Below are positions 63,501-64,000 of a DNA stretch of 64,000 nt, in pieces. Below the pieces are notes generated by a model, which had not been told where the DNA came from, did no database searches, and worked only from the letters and a program-made list of their open reading frames with translations. Position 1 is the first letter of the stretch. Every line of letters starts with the position of its first letter. This DNA is from Varroa destructor. Taxonomy: Eukaryota; Arthropoda; Arachnida; Mesostigmata; Varroidae. The stretch lies in the NCBI RefSeq assembly GCF_002443255.2, contig NW_019211456.1:54725743-54789742 (forward strand), read 5' to 3'. The position numbers and the translations under genes are program-made.

Positions 63501-64000
63501 TTTAGATAATTCGTAAATCATCAACGATTTTTGAAATGACTGCCCAAAAAATAGTTTTCCCACCAGTTTTCATTGAAGTCTAGACTTTAAATGATTTTTT
63601 GCGAAAAGAAAATATACTCTGTTATTTTATGCATTATATTTTTTCATGGAAGTATACTTATATGCAAAAAATCAGAAAGATCATTTTTGGCACATATTAA
63701 GGAATGTAGAACTATATGGACCAAAAGCTAATGCTGTCGTTAAAAACAATGTTATGGAAAAACCATAGAAACTGTATTCGTATATTATTCTAGGACTCCT
63801 CTGTTGTGTGACCGAAATGGACTTACTTAAATTCACTCATTTTCAAGAAAATAATAATTTAAAATATGTCATTTGCCATATAGACCCACAAGGTTGGGGT
63901 TATACAGCCTGGAGGTGAGCGTAGTCCGGCCACTAAAGATTTTGGACGAAGAAATCAGTTGTTTGACAAAACTAAAAGAAAAATGCTTTTAAATATAGAC
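54580..64000. other. Upstream / intergenic stretch, no gene recognised
   Basis: It begins with the 5' region of the GALNT11-like gene. The promoter is not placeable by motif. No assignable exon is seen to the window end. A frame open for about 90 codons at 59.87-60.14 kb (+) is Ser/Lys/Glu-rich with more GC than its surroundings, but it has no recognisable domain and no Met start. Confidence 0.45.

Overview
The window is eukaryotic nuclear DNA. Genes are split by phase-consistent GT..AG introns of about 0.1 to 5.5 kb in an AT-rich, TA-microsatellite-rich background with scattered dead mariner copies. The three recognisable genes look most like arthropod orthologues. A chelicerate such as a mite is possible, but no phylogenetic test could be run. 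There are no operons, CRISPR arrays or prokaryotic signals.

Layout. 1-8055: no gene recognised. 8056-19144 (+): seven exons of an SR-protein kinase (SRPK family). They run from the acidic N-terminal region to the stop, and the extreme N-terminal exon(s) were not found. A purine-rich stretch, possibly a long 3'UTR, follows to about 21.7 kb. The introns carry mariner remnants at about 11.1-12.0 and 15.6-16.5 kb and an unidentified antisense ORF at 16.56-16.99 kb. 21.7-34.7 kb: long intergenic tract with one mariner remnant (about 25.25-25.6 kb), two near-perfect hairpins (23.3 and 28.8 kb) and a 130-bp tandem duplication (27.9-28.2 kb). 35048-39727 (+): a complete five-exon Sec61 alpha gene whose first coding exon contributes only 7 coding bases; the model gives 476 aa, the human length. 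42433-54579 (-): a complete five-exon polypeptide GalNAc-transferase closest to GALNT11/Pgant35A. Its largest intron carries a dead R1-like non-LTR retrotransposon fragment in antisense. Sec61 alpha and the GalNAc-transferase are convergent. 54.6-64 kb: no gene recognised, one weak exon-like open stretch at about 59.87-60.14 kb.

The three genes are housekeeping genes: SR splicing-factor phosphorylation, ER protein translocation and Golgi mucin-type O-glycosylation. Sec61 alpha and the GalNAc-transferase both belong to the secretory pathway, but nothing in the sequence suggests co-regulation. I found no convincing new biological system. The most notable points are the 7-nt coding exon of Sec61 alpha, the two 23-24-bp hairpins, the tandem duplication and the set of degenerate transposons.
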